From positions 248,001 through 312,000 of the forward strand of contig NZ_NHSN01000025.1 in the NCBI RefSeq assembly GCF_016653405.1: a DNA stretch of 64,000 bases. Reading direction: 5' to 3'. Positions 16,684 through 25,543 of the stretch are shown here, piece after piece; position 1 is the first letter of the stretch; every line of letters starts with the position of its first letter. The notes under the pieces were generated by a model, which searched no databases, was not told where the DNA came from, and saw only the letters and a program-made list of their open reading frames with translations. The DNA is from Halorhodospira halophila (GTDB lineage Bacteria; Pseudomonadota; Gammaproteobacteria; Nitrococcales; Halorhodospiraceae). The translations under genes were made by a program, and so were the position numbers.

Positions 16684-18092
16684 GCAGCAACCCCAACGCC
16701 ATCGCCGAACTCACCGCCAGCGAGCTGCTCCGTCGCTACCGCGACGGCACCCTCTCCCCCGTCGAGGCCACGGAGGCGGCCCTGGCGCGGATCCGGGCCC
16801 ACAACGAGACGGTCAACGCCTTCTGCCTGGTGGACGAAGAGACGACGCTGGCCGCTGCCCGGCGCGCCGAGCAGCGCTACCACAACACCTCGCCGATGGG
16901 CGAGCTCGATGGCGTGCCGGTGGCCATCAAGGACGTCTTCCTGACCCGCGGCTGGCCCAATCTCAAGGGCTCCAAGACCGTCGACCCGGCCGGCCCCTGG
17001 GAGCAGGACGCCCCGGCGGTCTCGGCGCTGCGCCGCCACGGCTTCGTCCCGCTGGGCAAGACCACCACGCCGGAACTCGGCTGGAAGGGGGTCACCGACT
17101 GCCCCTGCTACGGCGTCACCCGCAACCCCTTCGACCCCGACAAGACGGCCGGTGGCTCCAGCGGCGGCAGCGCCTCCTCGGTGGTACTGGGCATGGGCCC
17201 GCTGGCCCTGGGCACCGACGCCGGCGGCTCGATCCGCATCCCGGCCGGCTTCTCGGGCCTGGTCGGGCACAAGCCAACCCAGGGCCGGGTGCCCCTGTGG
17301 CCGGCGAGCCCGTTCGGGCAGCTGGCCCACCCGGGCCCGATGACCTGGACCGTGGAGGACGCCGCACGGCTGATGAACGTCATCGCCGAACCCGACCCCC
17401 GGGATCCGACCCTGCCCGCGGCCGGCGGCGACTACGTGGCCGCACTGGCCGGCGGTGTCGGCGGCCTGCGCGTGGCCTTCAGCCCCAACCTCGGCTACGT
17501 GCAGGTCGATCCCGAGATCGCGCGCAGCGTGGCCGAGGCGGCGCGCCTGTTCGAGGGGCTGGGCGCGCAGGTCGAGGAGGTGGATCCGGGCTTCGCCGAC
17601 CCGCGCGAGGCCTTCGATCTGCTCTTCTTCGGCGGTGCCGCCAACGCCCTGCGCAGCATCCCCGAGGAGCGCCACGCCGAGATGGACCCCAACCTCATCG
17701 AAGCGGTGGGCAGCGTTCGCGACGCCTCCATGCTCGACTACCTGGCGGCGATGAACGAGCGGGCCGCGCTCATCGAGCGCACCAGCCTGTTCCACCAGCG
17801 CTACGACCTGCTGCTCACACCGACGCTGCCCATCCCGGCGTTCACGGCCGGGCTCGAGGTGCCGGAGGGGTGGCACGACCGCCGCTGGCCCAGCTGGACC
17901 CCCTTCACCTACCCGTTCAACATGACCGGCCAACCGGCCTGCTCGGTACCGTGCGGCTTCACGGCCCAGGGCCTACCCATTGGCCTGCAGATCGTTGGCA
18001 CCCGGCACGCCGACGCGCTGGTCCTGCGTGCGGCCCACACCTACCAGCAGGCCGCGCCGCTGACTGACCAGCGACCAGCCTGGGCCCACTGA
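16680..18092 (+). CDS. Amidase-signature-family amidase
   Basis: 470 residues with the complete amidase signature: Lys in VAIKDVF, the glycine/serine stretch TAGGSSGGSASS with the cis-Ser, and the nucleophilic Ser in GTDAGGSIRIPA. GatA, fatty-acid amide hydrolase and many catabolic amidases share this core. It is not part of a gatCAB set here, and its neighbours are a hydroxyacid dehydrogenase and a semialdehyde dehydrogenase. A role in breaking down an amide into an acid later oxidised by those enzymes is more likely than tRNA transamidation. The start overlaps the preceding stop by 4 bases. Confidence 0.87.
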   Translation: MSSNPNAIAELTASELLRRYRDGTLSPVEATEAALARIRAHNETVNAFCLVDEETTLAAARRAEQRYHNTSPMGELDGVPVAIKDVFLTRGWPNLKGSKTVDPAGPWEQDAPAVSALRRHGFVPLGKTTTPELGWKGVTDCPCYGVTRNPFDPDKTAGGSSGGSASSVVLGMGPLALGTDAGGSIRIPAGFSGLVGHKPTQGRVPLWPASPFGQLAHPGPMTWTVEDAARLMNVIAEPDPRDPTLPAAGGDYVAALAGGVGGLRVAFSPNLGYVQVDPEIARSVAEAARLFEGLGAQVEEVDPGFADPREAFDLLFFGGAANALRSIPEERHAEMDPNLIEAVGSVRDASMLDYLAAMNERAALIERTSLFHQRYDLLLTPTLPIPAFTAGLEVPEGWHDRRWPSWTPFTYPFNMTGQPACSVPCGFTAQGLPIGLQIVGTRHADALVLRAAHTYQQAAPLTDQRPAWAH

Positions 18093-18149
18093 CCGGCGGG
18101 CACCGGCTCCGGAATACCGAACCACGACTCCGCTGCCAAGAAGGTCAAC

Positions 18150-19601
18150 ATGATCGATTCTCCGCTACTGCCCGAATTCAACTCTTACATCGCCGGCAAC
18201 TGGGTGGGCGCCGACAACGGCGCCACATTCCAGATCACCAACCCGGCCAACGGCGAGCTGCTCGGCGAACTCCCGGCGCTGGGCGCCCACGAGGCCAACC
18301 GGGCGGTCGATGCCGCCGATGCCGCCCTGGCGGAAACGCCGGACCTGGAGACCCGGCGCGGCTGGCTGCAGGCCATCGATGCCGCACTGCGCGAGCACCA
18401 GGAGGAGCTCGGGCGCATCCTGACCCTGGAACACGGCAAACCCCACGCCGAGGGCCAGGGCGAGGTGCTCTACGCTGCCGGCTTCTTCGCCTACGCGGCC
18501 CGCAACCTCGATGCGCTCGCCCCGCGGACCCTGGAGGAACAGCCCCGCGGCTGCACCTGGACCGTACACAACCGTCCAGCGGGCGCGGTGGCCCTGGTCA
18601 CGCCGTGGAACTTCCCCATCGGCATGATCGCCAAGAAGCTCTCCGCCTCCCTCGCCGCCGGGGCGCCGGCGGTGGTCAAGCCGTCCTCGAAGACACCGCT
18701 GACCATGGTGGCGCTGTTCACCCTGCTCCACCGCGAGCTGGACCTGCCGCCGGGCATGGTCAACCTGGTCACCGGGGCCGCGGGCCCCATCGGCGATGCC
18801 CTGCTCGCCGACCGGCGCATCCGGGTGTTCAGCTTCACCGGGTCGACCGGCGTCGGTCAGCAACTGATCCGCGCCAGCGCCGACGACTGCACGCGCCTGG
18901 CTCTGGAACTCGGCGGCAACGCACCGTTCATTGTCTTTGCCGACACCGATCTTGACTGGGCCGCGGATCAGCTGATGGCCAACAAGTTCCGCGGCGGCGG
19001 ACAGACCTGCGTCTGCGCCAACCGCATCCTGGTCGAGGCGTCGGTGATCGACACCTTCTCCGAGAAGGTGGCCGAGCGCGCCGCCCGGCTGACCGTCGGT
19101 GATGGCATGGCCCCCGGGGTGGATCTGGGGCCGCTGATCGACCGCAGCGGTTACGACAAGGTCCGCCGCCACTACCTGGACGCCGTCGAGCAGGGCGCCA
19201 CGCCGGTGCTCGGCGAAGACCCCGGCCCGCTGGAGCACGAGCACGGCGCCTACTTCCCGCCGACGGTCGTCCGCGGCGTCACCGCCGACATGGCCTGCTG
19301 GCAGGAGGAGACCTTCGGGCCGCTGGTGCCCATGGCCGCCTTCGGCGATGAGGCCGAGGCGCTGGCCATGGCCAACGATACGGAGTTCGGCCTGGCCGCC
19401 TACCTGTTCACCGGTGACGACGCCCGGGCCGAGCGATTCATCCGGCGCCTGGCCTTCCCCCACGTGGGCTGGAACACCGGCAGCGGCCCGACGCCGGAGG
19501 CCCCCTTCGGCGGCATGAAGCTCTCCGGCTACGGCCGCGAGGGCGGCCTCGAGGGGCTGTTCGAGTTCATCGATACGCAGACGGTGCCCCGCGGCGGCTG
19601 A
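18150..19601 (+). CDS. gabD: NAD(P)-dependent succinate-semialdehyde dehydrogenase
   Basis: 483 residues. It is an aldehyde dehydrogenase with LVTPWNFPIGMIAKK, the glycine motif FTGSTGVG, catalytic Glu in LELGGNAPF and nucleophile Cys in GGQTCVCANR, the arrangement typical of GabD. The C-terminal PFGGMKLSGYGREGG motif is intact. It would oxidise succinate semialdehyde to succinate, the final step of 4-aminobutyrate breakdown. The Shine-Dalgarno AGAAGG is 6 bases from the ATG. Together with the upstream amidase and the divergent aminotransferase, the set could convert an amide or amino acid to a TCA intermediate; this pathway is inferred. Confidence 0.85.
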   Translation: MIDSPLLPEFNSYIAGNWVGADNGATFQITNPANGELLGELPALGAHEANRAVDAADAALAETPDLETRRGWLQAIDAALREHQEELGRILTLEHGKPHAEGQGEVLYAAGFFAYAARNLDALAPRTLEEQPRGCTWTVHNRPAGAVALVTPWNFPIGMIAKKLSASLAAGAPAVVKPSSKTPLTMVALFTLLHRELDLPPGMVNLVTGAAGPIGDALLADRRIRVFSFTGSTGVGQQLIRASADDCTRLALELGGNAPFIVFADTDLDWAADQLMANKFRGGGQTCVCANRILVEASVIDTFSEKVAERAARLTVGDGMAPGVDLGPLIDRSGYDKVRRHYLDAVEQGATPVLGEDPGPLEHEHGAYFPPTVVRGVTADMACWQEETFGPLVPMAAFGDEAEALAMANDTEFGLAAYLFTGDDARAERFIRRLAFPHVGWNTGSGPTPEAPFGGMKLSGYGREGGLEGLFEFIDTQTVPRGG

Positions 19602-19609
19602 CCCTCCGC

Positions 19610-19642
19610 GGCGCCCCGGTGGCCTGCGGCTGCCGGGGCGCC
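19610..19642. terminator. Bidirectional hairpin between gabD and epmA
   Basis: GGCGCCCCGG (19610-19619) pairs with CCGGGGCGCC (19633-19642); the 13-base loop can form a further GCC/GGC pair. It lies between convergent stops. Confidence 0.5.
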
Positions 19643-19651
19643 CCACCCCGC

Positions 19652-20605
19652 CTACCCGTCGGCCCCGCGCACCTCGCGGAGCGACGAGGCGCCCAGCGCC
19701 AGCGCCAGGAGCCGATCCACCCCCAGCGCCACACCGGCGCAATCGGGAACGCCCTGCTCGAGCGCGGTGAGCAACCGCTCATCGAGCGCGTGTACCGGCT
19801 GGCCGGCACCGCGGCGCTCGGCCTGCTCGGCCCGGAAGCGCTCGCGCTGCGCCGCCGCATCGGTGAGCTCATGGTACCCGTTGGCGATCTCCAAGCCGTC
19901 GATGAAGAGCTCGAAGCGCCGGGCCGTGCGCGGGTCGGCGTCGTCCAGGCGGGCCAGGGCGGCCTGGCTGGCCGGGAACCCATCGAGAAAGGTCAACTTA
20001 CCGTGGCCCAGGGCCGGCCCCACGGCGTGAGAGAGCAGCAGATCGAGCGTCTCATCGCGCCCCGCCGGGACGCCCCCGTGCAACTCGATGCCCTGGTCCG
20101 CCAGAGCGTCGCGGAGCACGTCATCCGCGTCGGCCAGGGGATCGACACCGGCATAATGACGAAAGGCCCCTTGGTAGGACCAGCGCTCCACCGGGCGATC
20201 ACCGACAAGCAGCGCCGCCAGCGCCGCCACCTCGTCCATCAGGTGGTGGTGATCAAAACCAATGCGATACCACTCGAGCAGGGTGAACTCGGCGGCGTGC
20301 CAGCGCCCGCACTCGCCACCGCGCCAGGCCGGACCGAGGTAGTAGATGTCGCCACTGCCGGCGGCAAGCATCGCCTTCATGGCCGATTCCGGCGAGGTCT
20401 GCAGGTAAGCGGTGGCGCCGTCAGCGGCGGCGCCTGGCACCGAGATGCTCTCCAGCGCCGGGTCCATGGCCGCAGGACCGAGACACGGCGGCTGCACCTC
20501 CAGCACCTCGCGCTCGGCCAGGAAGCGGCGGATCCGTGCCAGCTCCCGCCCCACCCGGCGCACGGTGGCACCATCGGCGGCGCCGCGCGGAGCGCCGGCC
20601 GCCAT
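19652..20605 (-). CDS. epmA: EpmA, EF-P--(R)-beta-lysine ligase
   Basis: 317 residues matching the catalytic core of class II lysyl-tRNA synthetase without an anticodon domain, the EpmA/GenX/PoxA form. Class II motifs are visible: motif 2 with FTLLEWYR, FELFIDGLEIANGYHELTD, and motif 3 GVALGVDRLLALALG. It activates (R)-beta-lysine and attaches it to Lys34 of elongation factor P. Its start is 2 bases after the efp stop, so the modifying enzyme is made with its substrate; epmB, which makes beta-lysine, is divergent next door. Confidence 0.93.
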   Translation of the reverse strand: MAAGAPRGAADGATVRRVGRELARIRRFLAEREVLEVQPPCLGPAAMDPALESISVPGAAADGATAYLQTSPESAMKAMLAAGSGDIYYLGPAWRGGECGRWHAAEFTLLEWYRIGFDHHHLMDEVAALAALLVGDRPVERWSYQGAFRHYAGVDPLADADDVLRDALADQGIELHGGVPAGRDETLDLLLSHAVGPALGHGKLTFLDGFPASQAALARLDDADPRTARRFELFIDGLEIANGYHELTDAAAQRERFRAEQAERRGAGQPVHALDERLLTALEQGVPDCAGVALGVDRLLALALGASSLREVRGADG

Positions 20606-20607
20606 CG

Positions 20608-21177
20608 TCAGTCCTTGGCGCGGCTGACGTACTCCGCCTTGCGGGTGTCGACGCGCAGCACCTCACCCTCCTCGATGAACAGGGGCACCCGCACCGTGGC
20701 TCCGGTCTCCAGCTTGGCCGGCTTGGTGCCGCCGCTGCTGGTATCGCCACGCACACCCGGATCGGTCTCGATGACCTTGAGGTCGACGAAGCTCGGCGCC
20801 TCGACCTGCAGCGGCGCGTCGTTCCAAAGGATCACGGTGCAGGTATCCTGCTCCTTGATCCACTGGGCCGCATCGCCCACGGCGCTGGCCGGGGCGGCCT
20901 TCTGGTCGAAGGAGTTGGGATCCATGAAGTACCAGAACTCACCGTCGTTGTAGAGGTACTGGAGTTCGGTCTCCATGACGTCGGCCGCCTCGACGCTCTC
21001 GCCGGACTTGAAGGTCTTCTCGACGACGCGGTTGGTCTTCAGATTGCGCAGCTTGACGCGGTTGAAGGCCTGCCCCTTACCGGGCTTGACGAACTCGTTC
21101 TCGACGATGGTGTAAGGATCACCGTCGAGCATAATCTTGAGTCCGCCCTTGAATTCGTTGGTGCTATAGGTCGCCAT
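20608..21177 (-). CDS. efp: Translation elongation factor P
   Basis: 189 residues, the standard EF-P length. The N-terminal KOW-like domain carries KPGKGQAF with the modifiable lysine at position 34, followed by two OB-fold domains ([15 protein letters not shown] near the C-terminus is the OB-fold signature). EF-P rescues ribosomes stalled at polyproline, and the K34 loop needs beta-lysylation by EpmA/EpmB, both encoded beside it. The ATG at 21177 has GAGGGG just upstream. Only 29 bases separate it from the divergent epmB start. Confidence 0.96.
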   Translation of the reverse strand: MATYSTNEFKGGLKIMLDGDPYTIVENEFVKPGKGQAFNRVKLRNLKTNRVVEKTFKSGESVEAADVMETELQYLYNDGEFWYFMDPNSFDQKAAPASAVGDAAQWIKEQDTCTVILWNDAPLQVEAPSFVDLKVIETDPGVRGDTSSGGTKPAKLETGATVRVPLFIEEGEVLRVDTRKAEYVSRAKD

Positions 21178-21206
21178 AATCCCCTCGGGTATGCGAAGTT
21201 GAAGCG

Positions 21207-22235
21207 ATGCTAACCGATACGGCCCGACAGCCCAAGCCAGGCAGGCAACGCCGCGCCAACGAGCGCTGGCGCCAGGAGCTGGTCGGCGCGATCCGCCAAC
21301 CCGCCGAGCTGCTCCACCGCCTGGACCTGCCCGAGGCCCTGCTCGCCCCGGCGGAGCGGGCGGCGCGGTCATTCCCGCTGCGGGTCCCAGTTCCCTATCT
21401 GGCACGCATCCGGCCCGGGGATCCCCACGACCCACTGCTGCGTCAGGTGCTCCCCATCGATGCGGAACTCGAGACGCACCCCGGCTACACCGCGGATCCC
21501 CTGGCCGAACAGGACGGGCACCCCGGCAGCGGCGTCCTGCAGAAGTACCAGGGCCGCAGCCTGCTCATCGCCACCGGGGGCTGTGCCATCCACTGCCGCT
21601 ACTGCTTCCGGCGCTGCTTCCCCTACAACCGCGAACCCGGCTGGCGCACCGCCCTCGACCGGCTGGAGCAGGCGGGAGCGCCGGAAGAGGTGATCCTCAG
21701 CGGCGGCGATCCGCTGCTGCTCGATGATCAGGCCCTGGGCGCCTGCCTCCGGCGCCTCGGTGAAATCGAGGCGGTACGCCGGGTGCGTATCCACACACGG
21801 CTGCCGGTGGTGATCCCGTCCCGGGTGACGGCCGCCCTGGCCCGCCATCTGGGACAGACCCGCCTGCAGACCCTGGTCGTCGTTCACGCCAACCACCCCA
21901 GGGAGGTCGACGCGGAGGTGGGCTCGGCGTTGGCCCGTCTGGGCAATGTCTGCTCGACAGTGCTCAATCAGACGGTCCTCCTGCGAGGGGTCAACGACGA
22001 CAGCGCCACTCTGGCAGCGCTCTCCGAGCGGCTGTTCGCCGCTGACGTCCTGCCCTATTACCTGCACCTGCTCGACCCGGTGGCCGGCGCCGCCCACTTC
22101 GACGTCGACGAAAAAACCGGGCAGCGGCTCTGGGCGGAACTCGCCCGGAGACTGCCCGGCTACCTGGTCCCGCGCCTGGCCCGCGAGGAGCCCGGCGCGG
22201 CGGCCAAGACGGTGATTACACCGGACGCGCCTTGA
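21207..22235 (+). CDS. epmB: EpmB, lysine 2,3-aminomutase-like enzyme for EF-P modification
   Basis: 342-residue radical-SAM protein with the CxxxCxxC cluster motif at C126, C130 and C133 (CAIHCRYC), and [23 protein letters not shown] and [12 protein letters not shown] typical of lysine 2,3-aminomutases. The short, N-terminally reduced form and its place beside efp/epmA identify it as EpmB (YjeK), which converts L-alpha-lysine to (R)-beta-lysine using SAM, a 4Fe-4S cluster and PLP (PLP lysine expected near the C-terminus, AAAKTVI). Its last 20 bases overlap the convergent htpX. Confidence 0.93.
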   Translation: MLTDTARQPKPGRQRRANERWRQELVGAIRQPAELLHRLDLPEALLAPAERAARSFPLRVPVPYLARIRPGDPHDPLLRQVLPIDAELETHPGYTADPLAEQDGHPGSGVLQKYQGRSLLIATGGCAIHCRYCFRRCFPYNREPGWRTALDRLEQAGAPEEVILSGGDPLLLDDQALGACLRRLGEIEAVRRVRIHTRLPVVIPSRVTAALARHLGQTRLQTLVVVHANHPREVDAEVGSALARLGNVCSTVLNQTVLLRGVNDDSATLAALSERLFAADVLPYYLHLLDPVAGAAHFDVDEKTGQRLWAELARRLPGYLVPRLAREEPGAAAKTVITPDAP

Positions 22236-23109
22236 GCGCCTCGATGCGCTCATCCAGCGGCGGGTGCGACATGAACAGCCGCTTGATCGAAGAGCCGCCC
22301 ATCCGGCCATTGATGCCGAAGGCCTCCATCTCGTCCGGCATGTTCTGCGGCTCCACCGAGCGCTTGAGCTTCTCCAGCGCGGCGATCATCTTGTCGCGCC
22401 CGGCCAGCTTGGCGGACCCGGCGTCGGCCCGGAATTCGCGCTTGCGCGAGAAGTACATGGTAATCATCGAGGCCAACACGCCGAGGACCATCTGGGCGAA
22501 GATCATGGTGATCCAAAAGCCGGGGCCGTGACCGCCCTCATTCTTGAACACCACCCGGTCGACGAAGCGCCCGGCAACGTGGGAGAGGAAGATCACGAAG
22601 GTATTCACCACACCCTGGATCAGGGTCAGGGTGACCATATCCCCGTTGGAGACGTGCGCCACCTCGTGGGCGATGACGGCCTCGGCCTCGTCGCGGGTCA
22701 TGTTCTGCAGAAGCCCCGAGCTGACCGCCACCAGGGCGCTGTTGCGCCGGGCGCCGGTGGCGAAGGCGTTGATCTCCGGGGCGTCGTAGATCGCCACATC
22801 GGGCATGCCGATGCCCTCACGCTGGGCGAAACGGCGCACCGTCTCCACCAGCCACTGCTCCTGCTCGCCGCGCGGACTCTCGATGGGCTGTGCACCCATC
22901 ATCTTCATCGCCATGTACTTGGACATCGCTAGCGAGATGAACGAGCCGGCGAAGCCGATACCCGCGGCAAAGATCAGCAGCGTGACCAGCTCCGCATCGA
23001 TGCCGTGCTCGCGGAGGAACTGCTCCACGCCGAGCAGGTTCAGGATGATCGACAGCACCAACACGACGGCGATGTTGGTCGCCAGCAATAACGCGATCCG
23101 GGTCAGCAT
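22216..23109 (-). CDS. htpX: HtpX, membrane zinc metalloprotease
   Basis: 297 residues. Two N-terminal membrane helices (about 4-28 and 41-60), zinc motif H148-E149-x-x-H152 in IAHEVAH, two further helices (about 160-180 and 195-215) and the distal Glu in the [14 protein letters not shown] segment. HtpX degrades misfolded inner-membrane proteins together with FtsH. It is convergent with epmB and overlaps it by 20 bases, which leaves no room for a terminator between them. Confidence 0.95.
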   Translation of the reverse strand: MLTRIALLLATNIAVVLVLSIILNLLGVEQFLREHGIDAELVTLLIFAAGIGFAGSFISLAMSKYMAMKMMGAQPIESPRGEQEQWLVETVRRFAQREGIGMPDVAIYDAPEINAFATGARRNSALVAVSSGLLQNMTRDEAEAVIAHEVAHVSNGDMVTLTLIQGVVNTFVIFLSHVAGRFVDRVVFKNEGGHGPGFWITMIFAQMVLGVLASMITMYFSRKREFRADAGSAKLAGRDKMIAALEKLKRSVEPQNMPDEMEAFGINGRMGGSSIKRLFMSHPPLDERIEALKARPV

Positions 23110-23205
23110 CGTTGAGAACGCTCCTCTTTCGTCAGACTGCGGGATCCACTTCCTGACGCTTGGATTGGGTTCGGCGGCAAAGGTTTCAAGACCCCTTCAC
23201 CACGC

Positions 23206-25458
23206 TCAGACGTCGACACGCAGGCCGCGGACCTGGCGCAGCCCCCGCGGCAGCTGAACGCCACGCCGGCCCCGGGCGGCGCGGAAGGCCTCCAGGTCGT
23301 CGCGACTGAGCCGCTTGCCGGTCTTGCCGGCCTCCACCCGCAGCGCAGCGCCGGCGGGCAGCACGGCGACCGCCACCACCACCTCCTCACGGCTGCGCAG
23401 GCGCTGGGCCGGGATGCCGATGAGCTTGTTGCCCTTGCCCCGCGCCATCTCCGGGAGCTCCTCGAGGGGGAAAACCAGCAGCCGACCGTCGGAGCTGGCC
23501 ACCGCCACCTCGGCCCCATCGGCCTCGGCGGGCAACGCCACCGGCGGCAGCACCGCCGCCCCCTCCGGCAGGGTCAGCACGGCCTTGCCCGCGCGGTTGC
23601 GCGAGAAGAGCTCCCGCAGGGGGACACGGAAGCCGTAGCCGGCGTCGGAGGCGAGCAGCCAGCGCGACTCCGGGTCGCCGGCGAGCACCGACTGGAAGCG
23701 CGCCTTCTCCGGCGGCGTGAGCCGCTTGGTCAGCGGTTCACCTTGGCTGCGCGCCGACGGGAGCGTGTGAGCCGGCACCGCGTAGGCCCGGCCGGTGGAG
23801 TCGAGGAAGACCGCCGGCTGGTTGGAGCGCCCCGGGGCGTGATCCAGGTAACCGTCACCGGCTTTGTAGGACAGCCCGCTCGGATCAACCTCATGCCCCT
23901 TGGCCGCGCGCACCCAGCCCTTCTCCGAGAGGACCACGGTCACCGGCTCGCTGGGCATCAGCTCGGTCTCGTCCATGGCCCGCGCCGGGCCGCGGTAAAC
24001 CAGTGGCGAGCGCCGCTCGTCGCCGTGGGCCTCGGTGTCGCTGAGCAGCTCGCTCTTGACCTGCTCGCGCAGCCGGGCCTCATCGCCGAGGGTGGCGCGC
24101 AGCTCGTCGCGCTCGCGCTCCAGATCCCCCTGCTCACCAAGGATCTTCATCTCCTCGAGCCGCGCCAAGTGGCGCAGGCGCAGCTCGAGAATCGCCTCGG
24201 CCTGGGCATCACTAAGCCCGAAGCGCTCCATGAGCACCGGCTTGGGCTCGTCCTCCTCGCGGATGATGGCGATGACCTCATCGATGTTCAGATAGGCGGT
24301 GAGCAGGCCCTCGAGGATATGCAGCCGGTCCTCCACCTTATCCAGGCGCCAGGCCAGGCGGCGGCGGACCGTCTCGGTGCGGAAGCTCAGCCACTCCGCG
24401 AGCAGGTCGCGCAGGGAGAAGACCCGCGGCCGGCCATCGAGGCCGATGACATTGAGGTGAACCCGGTAGCCGCGCTCGAGATCGGTGGTGGCGAACAGGT
24501 GATCCATCACCCGCTCCGGATCCTGGCGCCGTGAGCGCAGCTGGACCACGATGCGCACCGGCGCATCGTGGTCCGACTCATCGCGCAGATCCTCGACCAT
24601 CGGTAGCTTGCGCGACTGGATCTGGGCCGCGATCTGCTCCATGACCTTGGCGCCGGCCACCTGGTAGGGAAGCGCGTGGATGACGATCTGCGCCTGCTCC
24701 CGCTCGTACTCCCAGCGGGCCCGGGCGCGCACGGTGCCGTGACCGCGCTCGTAGATGCCGCGCAGCTCCTCGCGCGGGGTGATCACGTCCGAGGCAGTGG
24801 GGAAATCCGGCGCCGGAACGTGCTCGCAGAGTTCAGCGGTGGTGGCCTCGGGATGGTCGAGCAGATGGACGCAGGCGGCAACCACCTCGCGCAGGTTGTG
24901 CGGGGGGATGTCCGTGGCCATCCCCACGGCGATCCCCGAACCGCCGTTGAGCAGCACGTTGGGCAGTCGCGCCGGCAGGCGCTCCGGCTCCTGAAGGGCG
25001 CCATCGAAATTGGGGATCCACTCCACCGTGCCCTGCCCCAGCTCGCTGAGCAGCACCCGGGCGTAGGGCGTCAGGCGCGCTTCGGTGTAACGCATGGCCG
25101 CGAAGGATTTCGGGTCGTCCGGCGAGCCCCAGTTGCCCTGCCCGTCGATCAGCGGGTAGCGGTAAGTGAACGGCTGGGCCATGTGGACCATGGCCTCATA
25201 GCAGGCCGCGTCTCCGTGGGGGTGGTACTTGCCCAGCACATCGCCGACGGTGCGCGCCGACTTCTTGTACTTTGCCGCCGCCGAAAGGCCGAGCTCGGAC
25301 ATGGCGTAGACGATCCGCCGCTGCACCGGCTTGAGGCCGTCGGAGACGTGGGGCAGGGCACGATCGAGGATGACGTACATCGAGTAATCGAGGTAGGCCC
25401 GCTCCGTGAACTCGCGGAGCGGCTGGGTCTCGAAATCGGAGGCAGCGGGATCGGACAT
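23206..25458 (-). CDS. parC: DNA topoisomerase IV subunit A
   Basis: 750 residues, the usual ParC length, with the catalytic tyrosine at Y124 in [13 protein letters not shown], the winged-helix CAP region and a short five-bladed C-terminal domain. ParC rather than GyrA is supported by length, by pairing with parE and by the missing GyrA-box QRRGGKG. In the quinolone region the sequence reads [12 protein letters not shown]: the position equal to E. coli Ser80 is alanine (A84), while the Glu84 equivalent is kept. No Shine-Dalgarno is evident before the ATG, and the upstream gap holds repeated TCAGG motifs. Confidence 0.93.
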   Translation of the reverse strand: MSDPAASDFETQPLREFTERAYLDYSMYVILDRALPHVSDGLKPVQRRIVYAMSELGLSAAAKYKKSARTVGDVLGKYHPHGDAACYEAMVHMAQPFTYRYPLIDGQGNWGSPDDPKSFAAMRYTEARLTPYARVLLSELGQGTVEWIPNFDGALQEPERLPARLPNVLLNGGSGIAVGMATDIPPHNLREVVAACVHLLDHPEATTAELCEHVPAPDFPTASDVITPREELRGIYERGHGTVRARARWEYEREQAQIVIHALPYQVAGAKVMEQIAAQIQSRKLPMVEDLRDESDHDAPVRIVVQLRSRRQDPERVMDHLFATTDLERGYRVHLNVIGLDGRPRVFSLRDLLAEWLSFRTETVRRRLAWRLDKVEDRLHILEGLLTAYLNIDEVIAIIREEDEPKPVLMERFGLSDAQAEAILELRLRHLARLEEMKILGEQGDLERERDELRATLGDEARLREQVKSELLSDTEAHGDERRSPLVYRGPARAMDETELMPSEPVTVVLSEKGWVRAAKGHEVDPSGLSYKAGDGYLDHAPGRSNQPAVFLDSTGRAYAVPAHTLPSARSQGEPLTKRLTPPEKARFQSVLAGDPESRWLLASDAGYGFRVPLRELFSRNRAGKAVLTLPEGAAVLPPVALPAEADGAEVAVASSDGRLLVFPLEELPEMARGKGNKLIGIPAQRLRSREEVVVAVAVLPAGAALRVEAGKTGKRLSRDDLEAFRAARGRRGVQLPRGLRQVRGLRVDV

Positions 25459-25463
25459 AGTTT

Positions 25464-25525
25464 TTCAGGATTCAGGTTTAGGGGTTCAGGGCTCAGGGGG
25501 CAGCGGTCAGGTTGAACGGATCAGG
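25464..25525. repeat. Irregular TTCAGG repeat tract between parE and parC
   Basis: Six copies of TCAGG (first three as TTCAGG at 25464, 25471 and 25485, then 25493, 25507, 25521) are packed in about 60 bases, separated by G- or T-rich spacers. The tract is non-coding and fills most of the 85-base parE-parC gap. It looks like a degenerate short tandem repeat. Confidence 0.6.
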
Positions 25526-25543
25526 GGCAGTGGCTACTGGTCC

